A DNA stretch of 64,000 nt from Flavobacterium sp. HBTb2-11-1. GTDB taxonomy: Bacteria > Bacteroidota > Bacteroidia > Flavobacteriales > Flavobacteriaceae. The stretch lies in the NCBI RefSeq assembly GCF_009826975.1, contig NZ_WUMO01000001.1, positions 1,079,182 to 1,143,181 on the forward strand, given 5' to 3'. Position 1 is the first letter of the stretch, and each line of letters opens with the position of its first letter. The translations under genes were made by a program, and so were the position numbers. This document shows, piece after piece, positions 38,587-47,967 of the stretch. The notes under the pieces are model-generated. The model did no database searches. It was not told the origin of the DNA and worked only from the letters and a program-made list of their open reading frames with translations.

Positions 38587-41500
38587 CTAAGAATTAAACT
38601 TCATTCGATGTCTCGGCATATTGATTTCGTGTTCTGACGGATAAGGCGCTCGATGCGTCATGCTGACATCTTCTTTAATCTGATTTTGTGTTTTATATTG
38701 ATCTTTAGCGTCCATGTAACGCGGATCTGGAATAAAAGGCATTTTTGCCATTTTGATAATCGTAATGGTAGGGAAGTGGTAATCAACCTCAACATTTCCT
38801 AACAAAAGATAACAGCCTCCGCCTTGAAAAGGATATTTTTCTAAACTATCAGGAAAATGGGCTGTATCAAAATAAGTGCCTTCGTGATCGATCCAAGTTC
38901 CGAAATACATGGTTCCTTTTTTGGTTGGAACGTGTTTTCTGGAAATAAGATAAGCGAGCATTCTAACCTGTTTTTTATGATATTTCACTAAATCTTTTGC
39001 CATAATATCTCCGCGGTGTTTGGTTTGTAAAAGATCAAAAACAGTGCATGAAACTGGGAAACTCAAAAGTTCAATTTCATCAAAAGCATCTTCAAAAACA
39101 GAGCGTTCCAATGTTGGAAGTTTGTATTCTTTGACAGGCTCCTGTAAAAGTTTTAGATTTCTATTTTCGGGTTTAAAATTGTTTAAAAGCAAACTTGCGC
39201 TTATCAAAAGCTGATTTTTTGTTTTTCCTGTAAAACGGAAAGCACCAATGAAGATCAGAACTTTAACACCTTCAATGCCTATTGGAATTCGATTGATGAA
39301 ATCTTCTAAAGAAAGATATTCGCCATTTTTTCCTCTTTCCGATTCAATTAAATGTGCAATTTTGGATTCCAGACTTTGAATGTGCATAAAACCAAGGTAA
39401 ATATCAGTGCCGTACAAAGTAGTCTGATATTCGCTTTTATTGACACACGGATTATGAATTGTTCCGCCAGACATTCTCGCTTCGTGCACATAAACTTCGG
39501 TTCTATAAAATCCGCCTTGATTGTTGATTACGGCTGTCATAAATTCAACAGGGAAATTCACTTTCAAATACAAACTTTGATAACTCTCAACAGCATAAGA
39601 AGCCGAGTGTGCTTTACAGAAAGAATAACCCGCAAAAGATTCAATCTGACGATAAATTTCCTGACTTAATGGTAATGGATGACCTTTTTGAGCACAACTG
39701 GCAAAGAAATTATCTTTTACTTTCTGTAAGGCTTCAAGAGATCTTCCTTTTCCAGACATGGCGCGGCGCAGAATATCTCCATCTGGAGCGGGAAGTCCGC
39801 CGTAATGCTGAGCAATTTTAATCACATCTTCCTGATATACCATTATCCCATACGTTTCGCCAAGATGCTCTTTGAAGACCTCATGAAAATACTCAAATTG
39901 CGTTGGGTTATTATGACGAAAAATATATTCTTTCATCATTCCCGATTGTGCAACGCCGGGACGAATGATAGACGATGCTGCGACGAGAATTTTATAATTG
40001 TCACAATTTAAACGACGCAGTAAACCACGCATAGCAGGACTTTCGATATAAAAACAGCCAATTGTATCTCCTTTTGCTAAATAAGAATTGCAAACGGCTT
40101 CGTCTTTAGAAAGGGAAGTATCGCGAATATTAACCTTTATACCTCGGTTTTTTTCAATCAGTTTTACACTGTCATCAATATGTCCGATACCACGTTGACT
40201 TAGAATATCGAATTTATCAAAACCGATTTCTTCGGCAATATGCATATCAAAAAGTACGATTGGAAAACCTTTTGGAGGCATTTCCAGAGGCGTATAATTC
40301 GTAATTGGTTCTTCGGAAATCAAAATTCCACACGCATGCATGCTTCGCTGATTAGGGTATTTACCCATCATTTGTCCATATTCCTGAACCAGTCTTACTA
40401 TTTTATTGGTTGGATGAAGTTCTTCTGGATTTTTTGCCAGAAGATCTAATTCTTCTTTCGGAAGGCCAAAAACTTTTCCGACTTCTCTAAAAATAGAACG
40501 GTATTTGAATTCGACATTAGTGCCGCAAAAAGCAACATGTTCTTTACCATATTTTTTGAATATATACTCTAAAATTACATTACGTTCCTGCCAGCTCCAA
40601 TCAATATCAAAATCGGGCGGAGTTTTACGGTTTAGGTTTAGAAAACGTTCAAAATATAAATCCAATTCGATAGGACAGATATCTGTAATTCCGAGACAAT
40701 AGGCTATAATACTGTTGGCACCGCTTCCACGTCCAATATGCATAAAACCTTGACTATTACTGTACTGAATTATATCCCAAGTAATTAGAAAATAACCGCT
40801 GAATTCTAATTCGTCAATTACTTTTAATTCTTTTTCTACGCGAGCTTTTGCTTCAATATTTTCGTTCCCGTAACGTTTTTCAAATCCTTCCCAAGCTAAT
40901 TCGGTCAGTTTTTCTAAATCTTTTTGACGGTTTTCGGTGTAGAATTTTTTATTCTTTTTAGCTGCAAAATCATATTGAAAATCACAATCGTCAATGATGC
41001 GTTGCGTATTCGAGATGATTTCAGGATATTTTTCATAAAAAGGCAGAAGAGATTCTACGGGCTTCATCAGATCAGAAGCTTTACAGTAATCAGCTTCTGT
41101 AAGTTTCGATAAAATAATATTCGTGTCAATAGCCCGAAGCACTTTATGCAGATTGTATTCTTTTTTAGTTCTAAAAGTTACAGGCTGCAAAATCACCATT
41201 TTGGAGATTTTATTTTTATGTTTTGATGTCAGCAGACTTGAAACTTCTTCGGGACGGACTCCAATAAATTCATTTTCAAACAGTGTTTCGGGAGCATTTT
41301 CTAAAGTATAAATCACAAAAGACGAGTCAAACTTCGGAGCTCGAAAAGGCAGAGTTTCTCCGCTGAAATTATGATTCGTTAAAAAACGGTTCATTTCTGC
41401 CAAGCCTTCTGCATTTTTAGCCAGACCAATATATCGGAATTCATGATTGCATCGAAATTCCATTCCCACCAAAGGTTTAATTTCTTTTTCCTGACAAGCT

Positions 41501-41646
41501 TTTATAAAATCGTAAATTCCGGTAACAGTGTTAATATCTGTTAATGCCATTGCTTTTATACCGCACGAAACAGCTTCGTCAATCAATTCCTTAAGCGGAA
41601 TCGTGCCGTAACGCAATGAATGATAAGAATGGCAATTCAGATACAT
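38587..41646 (-). CDS. C-family DNA polymerase (DnaE2/ImuC-like)
   Basis: 1019 residues, shorter than replicative DnaE (~1160-1450). The PHP domain starts MYLNCHSYHSLRYGT; the palm has GRGSGANS and the catalytic pair Asp347/Asp349 in PPDFDIDW, with a third acidic residue likely in FDKFDIL. HSASYAVESYQSLYLK and an OB-like C-terminus follow. The gene starts 2 bp after the Y-family polymerase gene, and the pair sits opposite a LexA-like repressor. This is the layout of DNA-damage-induced mutagenesis cassettes (imuB-dnaE2 type), so a role as translesion polymerase rather than the main replicase is inferred. Confidence 0.88.
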   Translation of the reverse strand: MYLNCHSYHSLRYGTIPLKELIDEAVSCGIKAMALTDINTVTGIYDFIKACQEKEIKPLVGMEFRCNHEFRYIGLAKNAEGLAEMNRFLTNHNFSGETLPFRAPKFDSSFVIYTLENAPETLFENEFIGVRPEEVSSLLTSKHKNKISKMVILQPVTFRTKKEYNLHKVLRAIDTNIILSKLTEADYCKASDLMKPVESLLPFYEKYPEIISNTQRIIDDCDFQYDFAAKKNKKFYTENRQKDLEKLTELAWEGFEKRYGNENIEAKARVEKELKVIDELEFSGYFLITWDIIQYSNSQGFMHIGRGSGANSIIAYCLGITDICPIELDLYFERFLNLNRKTPPDFDIDWSWQERNVILEYIFKKYGKEHVAFCGTNVEFKYRSIFREVGKVFGLPKEELDLLAKNPEELHPTNKIVRLVQEYGQMMGKYPNQRSMHACGILISEEPITNYTPLEMPPKGFPIVLFDMHIAEEIGFDKFDILSQRGIGHIDDSVKLIEKNRGIKVNIRDTSLSKDEAVCNSYLAKGDTIGCFYIESPAMRGLLRRLNCDNYKILVAASSIIRPGVAQSGMMKEYIFRHNNPTQFEYFHEVFKEHLGETYGIMVYQEDVIKIAQHYGGLPAPDGDILRRAMSGKGRSLEALQKVKDNFFASCAQKGHPLPLSQEIYRQIESFAGYSFCKAHSASYAVESYQSLYLKVNFPVEFMTAVINNQGGFYRTEVYVHEARMSGGTIHNPCVNKSEYQTTLYGTDIYLGFMHIQSLESKIAHLIESERGKNGEYLSLEDFINRIPIGIEGVKVLIFIGAFRFTGKTKNQLLISASLLLNNFKPENRNLKLLQEPVKEYKLPTLERSVFEDAFDEIELLSFPVSCTVFDLLQTKHRGDIMAKDLVKYHKKQVRMLAYLISRKHVPTKKGTMYFGTWIDHEGTYFDTAHFPDSLEKYPFQGGGCYLLLGNVEVDYHFPTITIIKMAKMPFIPDPRYMDAKDQYKTQNQIKEDVSMTHRAPYPSEHEINMPRHRMKFNS

Positions 41647-41648
41647 GA

Positions 41649-42830
41649 TTATTTAATACGTTTTAAAATTTCGTCTTTAGTATTCGGTTTAAAATGGGCT
41701 CCAGCACAGCGCATTACAGCGTCATAACCGTAACGGTTTTTCATTTTATCCATAGCGGCATAAAGCGCAAGCATTTCCTGAGTATCTTCAAAAAGGTCAA
41801 TTTGATACGTTCCGCGTACCAATCCGCTAAAGCGAACGCCAATCAAACGCAGACGCATACGACGCTGATACACTTTTTCAAAAAGTTCTATTACGTTTTT
41901 GGTCAAAACATGATCGGCAGAGGTATAAGCAACTCGGCATTGTTTGGTTTCGGTATCAAAATTGGCATAACGTATTTTGACCGTAACGGTTGAAGTTAGC
42001 CATTGTTCTGATCGAAGCTGAAAAGCTAGTTTTTCGACCATCCCAAGAAGCACTCTTTTGAGTTTGTCAATGTCAATTGTGTCTTGAGAAAAAGTGTGTT
42101 CTGTCGAAATAGATTTTCTTTCGCTGTAAGGTTCTACAGGGGTATGATCAATTCCGTTGGCTTTTTTCCAAAGTTCCAAACCATTTTTACCGATCATTTG
42201 CTGTAAAACCTCAGCAGGCATTTCGGCCAAAGTCTGGATTTTACGAACGCCAATTCGCGACAAAAGCTGAAAAGTCACTGCTCCAACCATTGGAATTTTC
42301 TGAATCGAAAGCGGATTTAAAAAGTCTTGTACTTGTTGTTCTGGAATTTCAAGATTTCCTGTCGGTTTACCTTCTCCAGTAGCAATTTTCGAAACGGTTT
42401 TATTAATAGATAACGAAAAACTAATAGGAAGCCCAGTTTCCTTAATTACCTTTTGCGCGAGTTCATTCGTCCATTTATAACTTCCGTGAAATTTATCCAT
42501 TCCGGTAATATCCATATAAAATTCATCGATGCTGGCCTTTTCTAAAACAGGTGCTTTTTCCTGAAGAATTTCAGTTACATCATGAGATAATTGTGAATAC
42601 AATTCCATGTCGCCCTTCATCACTTTTGCAGTTGGACAAAGTTTTAAAGCCATACGAATAGGCATGGCAGAACGAACTCCATGAAGACGCGCTTCATACG
42701 AACAAGAGGCTACAACACCACGTTCTCCACCGCCTATAATAAGTGGAATTCCGTTGAGTTCAGAGTTTGTTCGTCTTTCACAGGATACAAAAAAGGTATC
42801 CAAATCCATATGTACAATTGCCCGTGCCAT
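41649..42830 (-). CDS. dinB: Y-family DNA polymerase IV
   Basis: 393 residues. Catalytic acidic residues Asp9 (HMDLDTFF), Asp102 and Glu103 (SIDEFYMD) are all present, so it is an active polymerase rather than an inactive ImuB-like form. The thumb has an HhH-like region (IQKIPMVGAVTFQLLSRIGV), then the little-finger domain. It carries out translesion synthesis past damaged bases. It is the first gene of an operon with the C-family polymerase, and a TAATTTTG -7 element lies 26 bp upstream in the gap shared with the divergent repressor gene. Confidence 0.93.
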   Translation of the reverse strand: MARAIVHMDLDTFFVSCERRTNSELNGIPLIIGGGERGVVASCSYEARLHGVRSAMPIRMALKLCPTAKVMKGDMELYSQLSHDVTEILQEKAPVLEKASIDEFYMDITGMDKFHGSYKWTNELAQKVIKETGLPISFSLSINKTVSKIATGEGKPTGNLEIPEQQVQDFLNPLSIQKIPMVGAVTFQLLSRIGVRKIQTLAEMPAEVLQQMIGKNGLELWKKANGIDHTPVEPYSERKSISTEHTFSQDTIDIDKLKRVLLGMVEKLAFQLRSEQWLTSTVTVKIRYANFDTETKQCRVAYTSADHVLTKNVIELFEKVYQRRMRLRLIGVRFSGLVRGTYQIDLFEDTQEMLALYAAMDKMKNRYGYDAVMRCAGAHFKPNTKDEILKRIK

Positions 42831-42855
42831 TTTTTCCTTTTGTTTTTGTATGAAA

Positions 42856-42893
42856 CAAAATTAGTACAGATTAGAACATTTTTAGTATATTTG
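42856..42893. promoter_or_regulatory. Divergent promoters and phased repeats of the dinB/repressor gap
   Basis: A minus-strand -7 element TAATTTTG (42863-42856) serves dinB and a plus-strand TATATTTG (42886-42893) serves the repressor. Between and over them lie three near-identical 8-mers: TTAGTACA (42861), TTAGAACA (42871) and TTAGTATA (42882), spaced 10-11 bp, about one helix turn. This is the expected place for the repressor's operator. Confidence 0.6.
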
Positions 42894-42919
42894 CTGTTCC
42901 AAATTATAACAAATTAATT

Positions 42920-43693
42920 ATGTCCTTATTTTCAGACAACATCAGAGCATTAAGGGTTAAGCATAAAATATCACAAGAAAAATTAGCTGAAAACCTGAGT
43001 ATTACAAGAGGAAGATACGTGAAATACGAAGATGGAACTTCGGAAGCACCGTATGACATTTTAAAGAAAATTGCATTGTATTTTCATATGAGTATTGACT
43101 TGATATTATCTGTCGATATACGTAAAATTGATGTGCAAAATTTGATAAAACTAGAAGGCAACCGACTTATTTTACCGATTCAAGTGGATAGTTTTGGAGA
43201 AAATTATATCGAAATTGTATCTCAAAAAGCAAAAGCAGGTTACCTCAACGGATATGCTGATCCAGAGTATATTGAAAGTTTACAGCAGATTACACTTCCG
43301 TTTTTAGGCCCTGGAAAACACCGCGGATTTCCCGTTGAAGGCGATTCAATGCCACCACATGAAGATGGCTCCATTATTATTGGCCGTTACGTAGAAAAAC
43401 TAGGAGAGGTGATGGACGGGAAAACTTATATTCTTATCACTAAAAATGAAGGAATAGTATATAAACGTCTCAATAAAAACAAAAAAAATAGTTTGGTTTT
43501 AGAATCTGATAACAGTTTTTATCCCAATTATGAAGTGAAAGCTTCTGAAATTTTGGAGATTTGGGAATACGAATGTAACATTGGCCGTTCGGATAAAAAA
43601 CAAGAAACTACAGAAACTGGAGCAATGAAGGATTTGCTTTTAGAATTGAAAAGGGAAGTTAGAGAGATTAAGAATAATACTTCGAATGGTTAG
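42920..43693 (+). CDS. LexA-like XRE/S24 repressor
   Basis: 257 residues. An N-terminal XRE helix-turn-helix (about 5-62: LRVKHKISQEKLAENLSITRGRYVKYE) is followed by a LexA/S24 self-cleavage domain. The scissile Ala106-Gly107 (KAKAGYLNG), catalytic Ser143 (GDSMPP) and Lys182 (VYKRL) are all present. In LexA-type proteins, DNA damage triggers cleavage at Ala-Gly and lifts repression. Divergence from dinB-dnaE strongly suggests it represses that operon and itself. It differs from canonical LexA in using an XRE rather than winged-helix DNA-binding domain, as is usual in Bacteroidetes. The last ~45 residues form a charged helix. Confidence 0.92.
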   Translation: MSLFSDNIRALRVKHKISQEKLAENLSITRGRYVKYEDGTSEAPYDILKKIALYFHMSIDLILSVDIRKIDVQNLIKLEGNRLILPIQVDSFGENYIEIVSQKAKAGYLNGYADPEYIESLQQITLPFLGPGKHRGFPVEGDSMPPHEDGSIIIGRYVEKLGEVMDGKTYILITKNEGIVYKRLNKNKKNSLVLESDNSFYPNYEVKASEILEIWEYECNIGRSDKKQETTETGAMKDLLLELKREVREIKNNTSNG

Positions 43694-43866
43694 TTTATAG
43701 CCACAGATTGCACAGATTAAAAGGATTATTTTTTTTCGCCACGAATTACACTAATTTCCACGAATTATATTTGAATAAAAAATTAGTGAAAATTAGTGTA
43801 ATTCGTAGCGAGTAAATCAAACCATTTTAAAAATACTTTTTAATCTGTGCAATCTGTGGCTATAAA
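43694..43866. repeat. Nested intergenic inverted repeat
   Basis: The outer arms run TTTATAGCCACAGATTGCAC (43694 onward) and its mirror ending TGCAATCTGTGGCTATAAA (to 43866). The inner arms are CGCCACGAATTACACTAAT (43737-43755) and its mirror within 43792-43810, with one mismatch. Nothing here is coding. It separates the repressor gene from the PAP2 phosphatase gene and looks like a REP-type element. Confidence 0.8.
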
Positions 43867-43908
43867 AAACTTTGTGCCTTAGCGCCTTCGTAGCTAAAAA
43901 AAAAAAAA

Positions 43909-44667
43909 CTAAAATACCTTCGCAAACCCCAAACCATATTGCTTTCCATTATAAAAAGGCATAATCATAGAAGTGGATTTATTTTCAGAAGATTTAAACA
44001 ATTTCTTAGTAATATACGGATTGATCCAATAGGCAATTTTTGTACTCAAAATTCCGATTCCAGCTCCTGCCGCAACATCTGTCAGCCAGTGACGGTTGTT
44101 GTAAATTCTGAAAAGCCCGGTTCCTGTTGCAACGGCATAACCTGCGATTCCGTACCAAATGGATTTGTCTTTGTATTCTTGCCATAAAAATTCGGCATCC
44201 ATAAACGCCGTTGCAGTATGTCCAGAAGGGAATGAATTATTCGAACTTCCGTCAGGCCTTTCTTCGTGAACAATAGACTTTAAACTCAAAACCGTTGTGG
44301 CCATAATGGCGTATGAAGTCACCAATATGACCGAACGATCGCGCATATTGTTTTTTCCCTTAACACCAAAGGCATTCAAAGCATATACTGACACAGCAGG
44401 TGCGTATTGAGAAAAATCATCGATTGTAATTTTTTCGTCAATATCTTCTTTAACTTCTGCTCTTATCTGGCGGTTGAAACTTAAAAGCTGATCGTTTCCA
44501 ATCCCAATTACACCATACCCAATTAAAACTGACGGAATAATCAATTGTTTGTAATTGAATTTCAAATGATTTGATGTGCTGTCAATTTTTGCAATCGAAT
44601 CATTTTGTTGTGCACTCGCAGAAAAAAATCCGAATAGAAACACGAAAAAAATTGCTTTGTGGAACAT
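43909..44667 (-). CDS. PAP2-family phosphatase
   Basis: 252 residues with an N-terminal signal (1-19, ending SASAQ). The three phosphatase motifs of the PAP2/acid phosphatase superfamily are visible: KSIVHEERPDG, FPSGHTATAF and NRHWLTDVAAG. Several hydrophobic segments suggest it is membrane-associated with its active site in the periplasm. Relatives dephosphorylate phosphatidic acid, undecaprenyl pyrophosphate or lipid A; the substrate here is unknown. It is transcribed alone. Confidence 0.88.
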   Translation of the reverse strand: MFHKAIFFVFLFGFFSASAQQNDSIAKIDSTSNHLKFNYKQLIIPSVLIGYGVIGIGNDQLLSFNRQIRAEVKEDIDEKITIDDFSQYAPAVSVYALNAFGVKGKNNMRDRSVILVTSYAIMATTVLSLKSIVHEERPDGSSNNSFPSGHTATAFMDAEFLWQEYKDKSIWYGIAGYAVATGTGLFRIYNNRHWLTDVAAGAGIGILSTKIAYWINPYITKKLFKSSENKSTSMIMPFYNGKQYGLGFAKVF

Positions 44668-45005
44668 TGTTTTTTAGCTATACTTTGCAATAATAACGAA
44701 TGGTTGTCTCTGATATTTTGAACTTAATTGAACCTTAAGCGAACTTTAATTTGTTGGTTTTAAATAGGGTAGTTGAATTAAGATTGGCTAAATTTTATTT
44801 TGTTCAGATTGATTATTTTAAGTAAAAAAGTCCCAGCGGGACGATATGTTTATAGAAAATTCATAAGGCGCGTTTTTTAAGCCCCAGCGGGGTGAAATAT
44901 GCCGCTCCGCCTGAGCTTATTATCTACGTGAATCAAATTAGCTATAAATATCTGGCTTCTCCGAAGCTCTTTTAATATTTTTTCTTTTAATAATTCACAA
45001 TTATT
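44668..45005. repeat. Intergenic region with CCAGCGGG-type repeats
   Basis: 338 bp without a gene. Two related units, TCCCAGCGGGACGATATGTT (44831) and CCCCAGCGGGGTGAAATATG (44882), lie 51 bp apart, followed by GCCGCTCCGCCTGAGC. The CCCAGCGGG words are self-complementary and recall dispersed repeats of this phylum. Upstream of them is the likely promoter region of the PAP2 gene. Confidence 0.6.
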
Positions 45006-46721
45006 CTAAACCATCAATGTAAACCAAAACGTACTTCCCAACCCTAAATTGCTTTCTACACCAACGCTTCCATTTTGCGCTTCAATAAACTCTTTGCTGA
45101 TTGCTAATCCCAGTCCCGTTCCAGATTTCTGGCTTCCTGGAACCTGAAAATATTTATCGAAGACTCGGTCTTTATATCGTGTGTCAATTCCTTTTCCGGT
45201 ATCAATAACCTGAAAAACCATCTGATTGTTTTCTTCTTTTAGTTTGATAAGAATCGTACTTTTTTCAGACGAATATCTAATGGCATTTGATAAATAGTTA
45301 ATCAAAACCCAGCCTGTTTTTTCGGCATCGGCTTTTACATTTTTAAGGTTTTCATTGGCATCAACAACCAATTGAATCTGTTTTTGATCGGCTTGGACTT
45401 TTACGGCTTCAAGGGCATATTTTACAATTTCGTGCGGATTGCTTTTCCCAATATTCAGCTGAATGTTTCCAGTTTCCAATTGTGATAAATTGAGCAATTC
45501 GCCTGTAATTTTCAATAAGCGCTGACTGTCATCTTTAATACTTTCAACCAATTGTTTCTGATCGTCGTTCATATCGCCCGTTTTTCCATTTTCAAGCAAT
45601 TGAAGACTTAGTTTTATAGAAGCAATTGGCGTTTTTAATTCGTGTGAAACAGTGGCAATGAAATTCGTTTTGGCAAAATCCAATTCTTTAAAAAGCGTAA
45701 TATTTCGCAGAATAATCACATCACCAATATTAATTTCTTTTTCTTCGCCCGTTGGCGTTATCGTGATATTATGAATTTCTTTTTCAAAATAACTTTCCTT
45801 TCCGTGAGCAAAAATTTTGAGAGGCTGTTTTTTGGGATTTTCACTTTCTTTTAAAATCAAGGAACGAATCAAATCATTAGAAACCGCTAATTCGGAAGCA
45901 GGTTTTCCGATAATATCTTCCGATTTTAGACCGATAATTTTCAGTGCTTCATCATTCACAAACAAAACAATCCCTTCGTTATCCAAACCAATAATAGGAT
46001 CGTTCATATTATTGATTAACGTTTCCAGTCGTTTCTTCTCAAAAAGAAGTTTATAAACATTGCTGTCATGATATTCTTCGAGTTTTTGCGCCATCGTATT
46101 GAAGGATTTCGCCAAATCTCCAAATTCGCTATGACTCGTAAAATGAACACGTTCCGAATAATTTTTATTCGCAATTTCCTTAATGCTCAGCGTTAATTCT
46201 CTAATCGGATTCGCAATATTATTAGGCAGATTGACCAATAAGTTAAAAGCAATCAGAAAGCATAAACTTCCCACAATGGCAATCGACAAATTGGCTGTTT
46301 CAGATGAATGTTTGGCAATGTCGCTTTTCTGTTTTATGGCATCCAAATTCAGTTTCATAATCGCAAAAATATCTTGACGGATCTGCACTTTTACAGTTTC
46401 ATTGGCATTATTTTTGGCTAAAAGGGCAAAACTGGCTTTAAGCTTTTCGGTAGCTTGTTTTTCGCCTGGTTCCGTAATATTTTGAGTCTGCTTTTCGAGA
46501 TTCTCCTCAAAACTCTGAATGGTTTCTTTAGAACCCGATTTCATTTCGTCCAAAGCCAAAATCATATTTCTGGAATATTCCAGCGTATTGTAATTGGATT
46601 TCAAAATATTTTCAGTGTCCTGCTTAATCAGAAAAACAGAATAAGCACTCACTAACGAGAGAATGATGATCATTAAAAATAACAACCCAACACCCAGATT
46701 TAATTTGGTTTTAATTCTCAT
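45006..46721 (-). CDS. HAMP-PAS sensor histidine kinase of the Kdp locus
   Basis: 571 residues: membrane segments at about 8-31 and 145-166, a ~110-residue periplasmic helical domain, HAMP (about 165-220), a coiled coil, PAS (about 232-345), HisKA with His360 (TVSHELKTP) and HATPase (NYLSNAIRYS, DTGKGI, GTGLGLAIS). It is downstream of the KdpD sensor-module gene with an 80-bp repeat-bearing gap. The usual KdpD kinase half has four membrane helices and a GAF-like region; this protein does not, so it appears to be an unrelated kinase recruited to the locus. Its partner may be the NtrC-type regulator at 55388-56731. Confidence 0.9.
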   Translation of the reverse strand: MRIKTKLNLGVGLLFLMIIILSLVSAYSVFLIKQDTENILKSNYNTLEYSRNMILALDEMKSGSKETIQSFEENLEKQTQNITEPGEKQATEKLKASFALLAKNNANETVKVQIRQDIFAIMKLNLDAIKQKSDIAKHSSETANLSIAIVGSLCFLIAFNLLVNLPNNIANPIRELTLSIKEIANKNYSERVHFTSHSEFGDLAKSFNTMAQKLEEYHDSNVYKLLFEKKRLETLINNMNDPIIGLDNEGIVLFVNDEALKIIGLKSEDIIGKPASELAVSNDLIRSLILKESENPKKQPLKIFAHGKESYFEKEIHNITITPTGEEKEINIGDVIILRNITLFKELDFAKTNFIATVSHELKTPIASIKLSLQLLENGKTGDMNDDQKQLVESIKDDSQRLLKITGELLNLSQLETGNIQLNIGKSNPHEIVKYALEAVKVQADQKQIQLVVDANENLKNVKADAEKTGWVLINYLSNAIRYSSEKSTILIKLKEENNQMVFQVIDTGKGIDTRYKDRVFDKYFQVPGSQKSGTGLGLAISKEFIEAQNGSVGVESNLGLGSTFWFTLMV

Positions 46722-46731
46722 ATTTTATTTT

Positions 46732-46804
46732 TTGTGAGATGTAAAATGTGAGATGTAAAATTGTGACAGGAAACAACATTTCACATTTTACAAAAAACAT
46801 TTTA
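46732..46804. repeat. TAAAATGT inverted repeat
   Basis: TGTAAAATGTGAGATGTAAA (46739 onward) mirrors ACATTTCACATTTTAC and CATTTTAC further right. The same words recur at 52256-52310 and 52683-52765. Confidence 0.6.
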
Positions 46805-47923
46805 CGATAATATAACAAGGTCGACATTTGATAAAGACAATTTGTTTAGCAAACGCCTGAAAATTGTTGTAGACAAAATTACTTTAAACAAATTAAAATG
46901 CGGTTTTCCGATGCACACAGTTGTAATTTGTTTTTCTTCTACCGTTTTCAAGATAGCATCCGTAATATTTGAATTTTCCAATTTAATAACTTCTGCGCCT
47001 AATTGTACAGCGAGTTTAAAGTTATTAATTAGATGTCTTTGTTTGTCAAGTGCGATTCTTGTACTGCTTTCTTTAGGAGTTTCGACATACAAAACATACC
47101 ACGATCCGTTGTAATAACTGGCTAATCGAGCCGCTTTCCTAATAATAATTTTAGCAGTTTTTTCATTGCTGCTAATGCAAGCCAAAAGTTTTTCATGCCG
47201 TAAAGCATGCAGATTCGGAACTTCGCTTTCTACTTTTCGAACCACCTGACTTGCCACTTCTTTTAAAGCCAATTCACGCAATTGCAGAATCTGTTCCGAT
47301 TTAAAAAAATTAGCTAAAGCTGTCGGAATTTTATCTGACGTATAAATTTTTCCTTCTTTTAATCGAGCAATTAAATCCTCTGAAGTCAAATCGATATTTA
47401 CAACTTCATCTGCCAGACGTAAAACATTATCAGGAATTCGCTCCTGAACATCAATATTCGTAATCCGTTTTACATCTTCGTTTAAACTCTCAATATGCTG
47501 AATATTCACAGCTGAAATTACATTAATTCCAGCGTCTAAAATCTCTAGAACATCCTGCCAGCGTTTTTCATTTTTGCTTCCTTCAACATTGGTATGCGCC
47601 AATTCATCAACAATAACCACTTCTGGTCTAAGGTTAATGATTGCCTGAACGTCGAGTTCTTCGAGTTCTTTTCCTTTATAAAAAATAGTCCGCCTCGGGA
47701 TAATCGGAAGCCCAGCCAACAGTTCATGCGTTTCCTTCCGCATGTGCGTTTCGATGTAGCCGATTTTGACATCGATTCCGTTTTTCAATAACGAATGCGC
47801 TTCCTGAAGCATACGAAAAGTTTTGCCCACACCGGCACTCATTCCAATGTAGATTTTAAACTTTCCTTTCCGTGATTTCTGAATCAAGTCCAGAAAATGC
47901 TGTGCGTTATTTTCGTTTTCCAT
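46802..47923 (-). CDS. kdpD: KdpD N-terminal sensor module, stand-alone
   Basis: 373 residues from ATG 47923; an ATG six codons upstream is possible. It contains only the cytoplasmic part of KdpD: the KdpD domain with Walker A GMSAGVGKT (about 27-35) and Walker B VIVDELAHTN, then a universal-stress-protein-like domain (about 240-373: LLACISSNEKTAKIIIRKAARLA...LVILS). The membrane, GAF and kinase parts of the usual ~895-residue KdpD are absent, and the frame ends naturally. A separate histidine kinase gene follows. In E. coli this module senses ATP, c-di-AMP or ionic conditions; here it would have to signal in trans. Confidence 0.88.
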   Translation of the reverse strand: MENENNAQHFLDLIQKSRKGKFKIYIGMSAGVGKTFRMLQEAHSLLKNGIDVKIGYIETHMRKETHELLAGLPIIPRRTIFYKGKELEELDVQAIINLRPEVVIVDELAHTNVEGSKNEKRWQDVLEILDAGINVISAVNIQHIESLNEDVKRITNIDVQERIPDNVLRLADEVVNIDLTSEDLIARLKEGKIYTSDKIPTALANFFKSEQILQLRELALKEVASQVVRKVESEVPNLHALRHEKLLACISSNEKTAKIIIRKAARLASYYNGSWYVLYVETPKESSTRIALDKQRHLINNFKLAVQLGAEVIKLENSNITDAILKTVEEKQITTVCIGKPHFNLFKVILSTTIFRRLLNKLSLSNVDLVILS

Positions 47924-47967
47924 TTTTAGAGTTTTTGCCACTAAGGCTCTAAGCCACTAAGTTTTTG

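Noticed and set aside
44668..45005. Possible tRNA or small structured RNA in the CCAGCGGG region
   Set aside because: No cloverleaf could be built; the GC-rich words are short self-complementary repeats.
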